From positions 1 to 23,443 of the forward strand of contig NZ_QRNF01000044.1 in the NCBI RefSeq assembly GCF_003474435.1: a stretch of 23,443 bases of DNA. Reading direction: 5' to 3'. The position numbers and the translations under genes were made by a program. Origin of the DNA: Ruminococcus sp. AF46-10NS. GTDB lineage: Bacteria; Bacillota; Clostridia; Lachnospirales; Lachnospiraceae. Shown piece by piece: positions 23,390 to 23,443 of this stretch (positions are counted from its first letter, which is position 1; each line of letters opens with the position of its first letter). The notes under the pieces were generated by a model, which worked only from the letters and a program-made list of their open reading frames with translations, did not search any database and was not told where the DNA came from.

Positions 23390-23419
23390 TATCTACTACT
23401 ATTCTCTTTAATATGTCAA
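23390..23419 (-). promoter_or_regulatory. Distal promoter candidate of the sugar operon
   Basis: On the minus strand: TTGACA (23414-23419), 18 bases, TAGATA (23390-23395). The -35 is a consensus match; the -10 is fair. Transcripts from here would cover the CAAGAATT repeats. Confidence 0.5.
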
Positions 23420-23443
23420 TTTTAATAGATTTTTATATTCTTT

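Noticed and set aside
23277..23443. Catabolite-response (cre) site at the sugar operon promoter
   Set aside because: I could not find a sequence fitting the palindromic cre consensus around the promoters; the direct repeats have a different form.

Overview
The window looks like a chromosomal segment of a spore-forming, gut-type Lachnospiraceae (Blautia/Ruminococcus-like Firmicute). The evidence is strong AGGAGG-type ribosome binding sites, AT-rich TTGACA/TATAAT promoters, intrinsic terminators, an FMN riboswitch on a rib operon, and a xylo-oligosaccharide locus built from a CUT1 transporter plus GH3 and GH43 enzymes. The genus is an inference. Every intact host gene lies on the minus strand, so transcription runs from high to low coordinates; the only plus-strand coding trace is a decayed transposase.

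Layout from high to low coordinates. (1) 23.4-15.6 kb: a carbohydrate operon with a promoter carrying two AraC-like direct repeats, a solute-binding protein without a lipobox, a hairpin attenuator, two permeases with no ATPase, a GH3 enzyme, a NodB-fold deacetylase and a GH43 enzyme. The catabolic enzymes lack signal peptides, so the design is import first, then cytosolic trimming and deacetylation of xylan- or arabinoxylan-type oligosaccharides. (2) 15.6-12.86 kb: accessory patchwork. It holds an internally deleted IS1634-like element, a short operon (PNPOx-fold protein, stand-alone PAS protein, DUF4186 protein, and a 40-codon stump of a YaiI/UPF0178 gene), then a flavodoxin. A solo copy of the IS left-end sequence closes the block. 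(3) 12.83-8.29 kb: the riboflavin operon, with promoter, FMN riboswitch, two successive terminators, ribD, ribE, ribBA, ribH and a HAD phosphatase. The phosphatase is a good candidate for the poorly assigned dephosphorylation step of riboflavin synthesis. (4) 8.2-4.7 kb: an internally duplicated CmpB-like membrane protein, a structured repeat, a GT2-TPR glycosyltransferase and a collagen-like protein whose frame is broken by one base. (5) 4.6-2.0 kb: a MATE exporter followed by a FliB-like lysine N-methylase gene with two single-base frame breaks. (6) 1.9-0.1 kb: leuD-leuC (a divergent isopropylmalate isomerase type, small subunit first), then a partial copy of the structured repeat at the window edge.

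The most unusual item is the repeat seen at 1-106 and 6708-6831. The complete copy can fold into a four-way junction: an 8-bp closing stem and three perfect or near-perfect arms that abut with no unpaired base between them. The two copies differ at one base over 106, and both sit directly 3' of a minus-strand gene in the same orientation. The copy at 6.8 kb supplies two bases of the upstream gene's stop codon.
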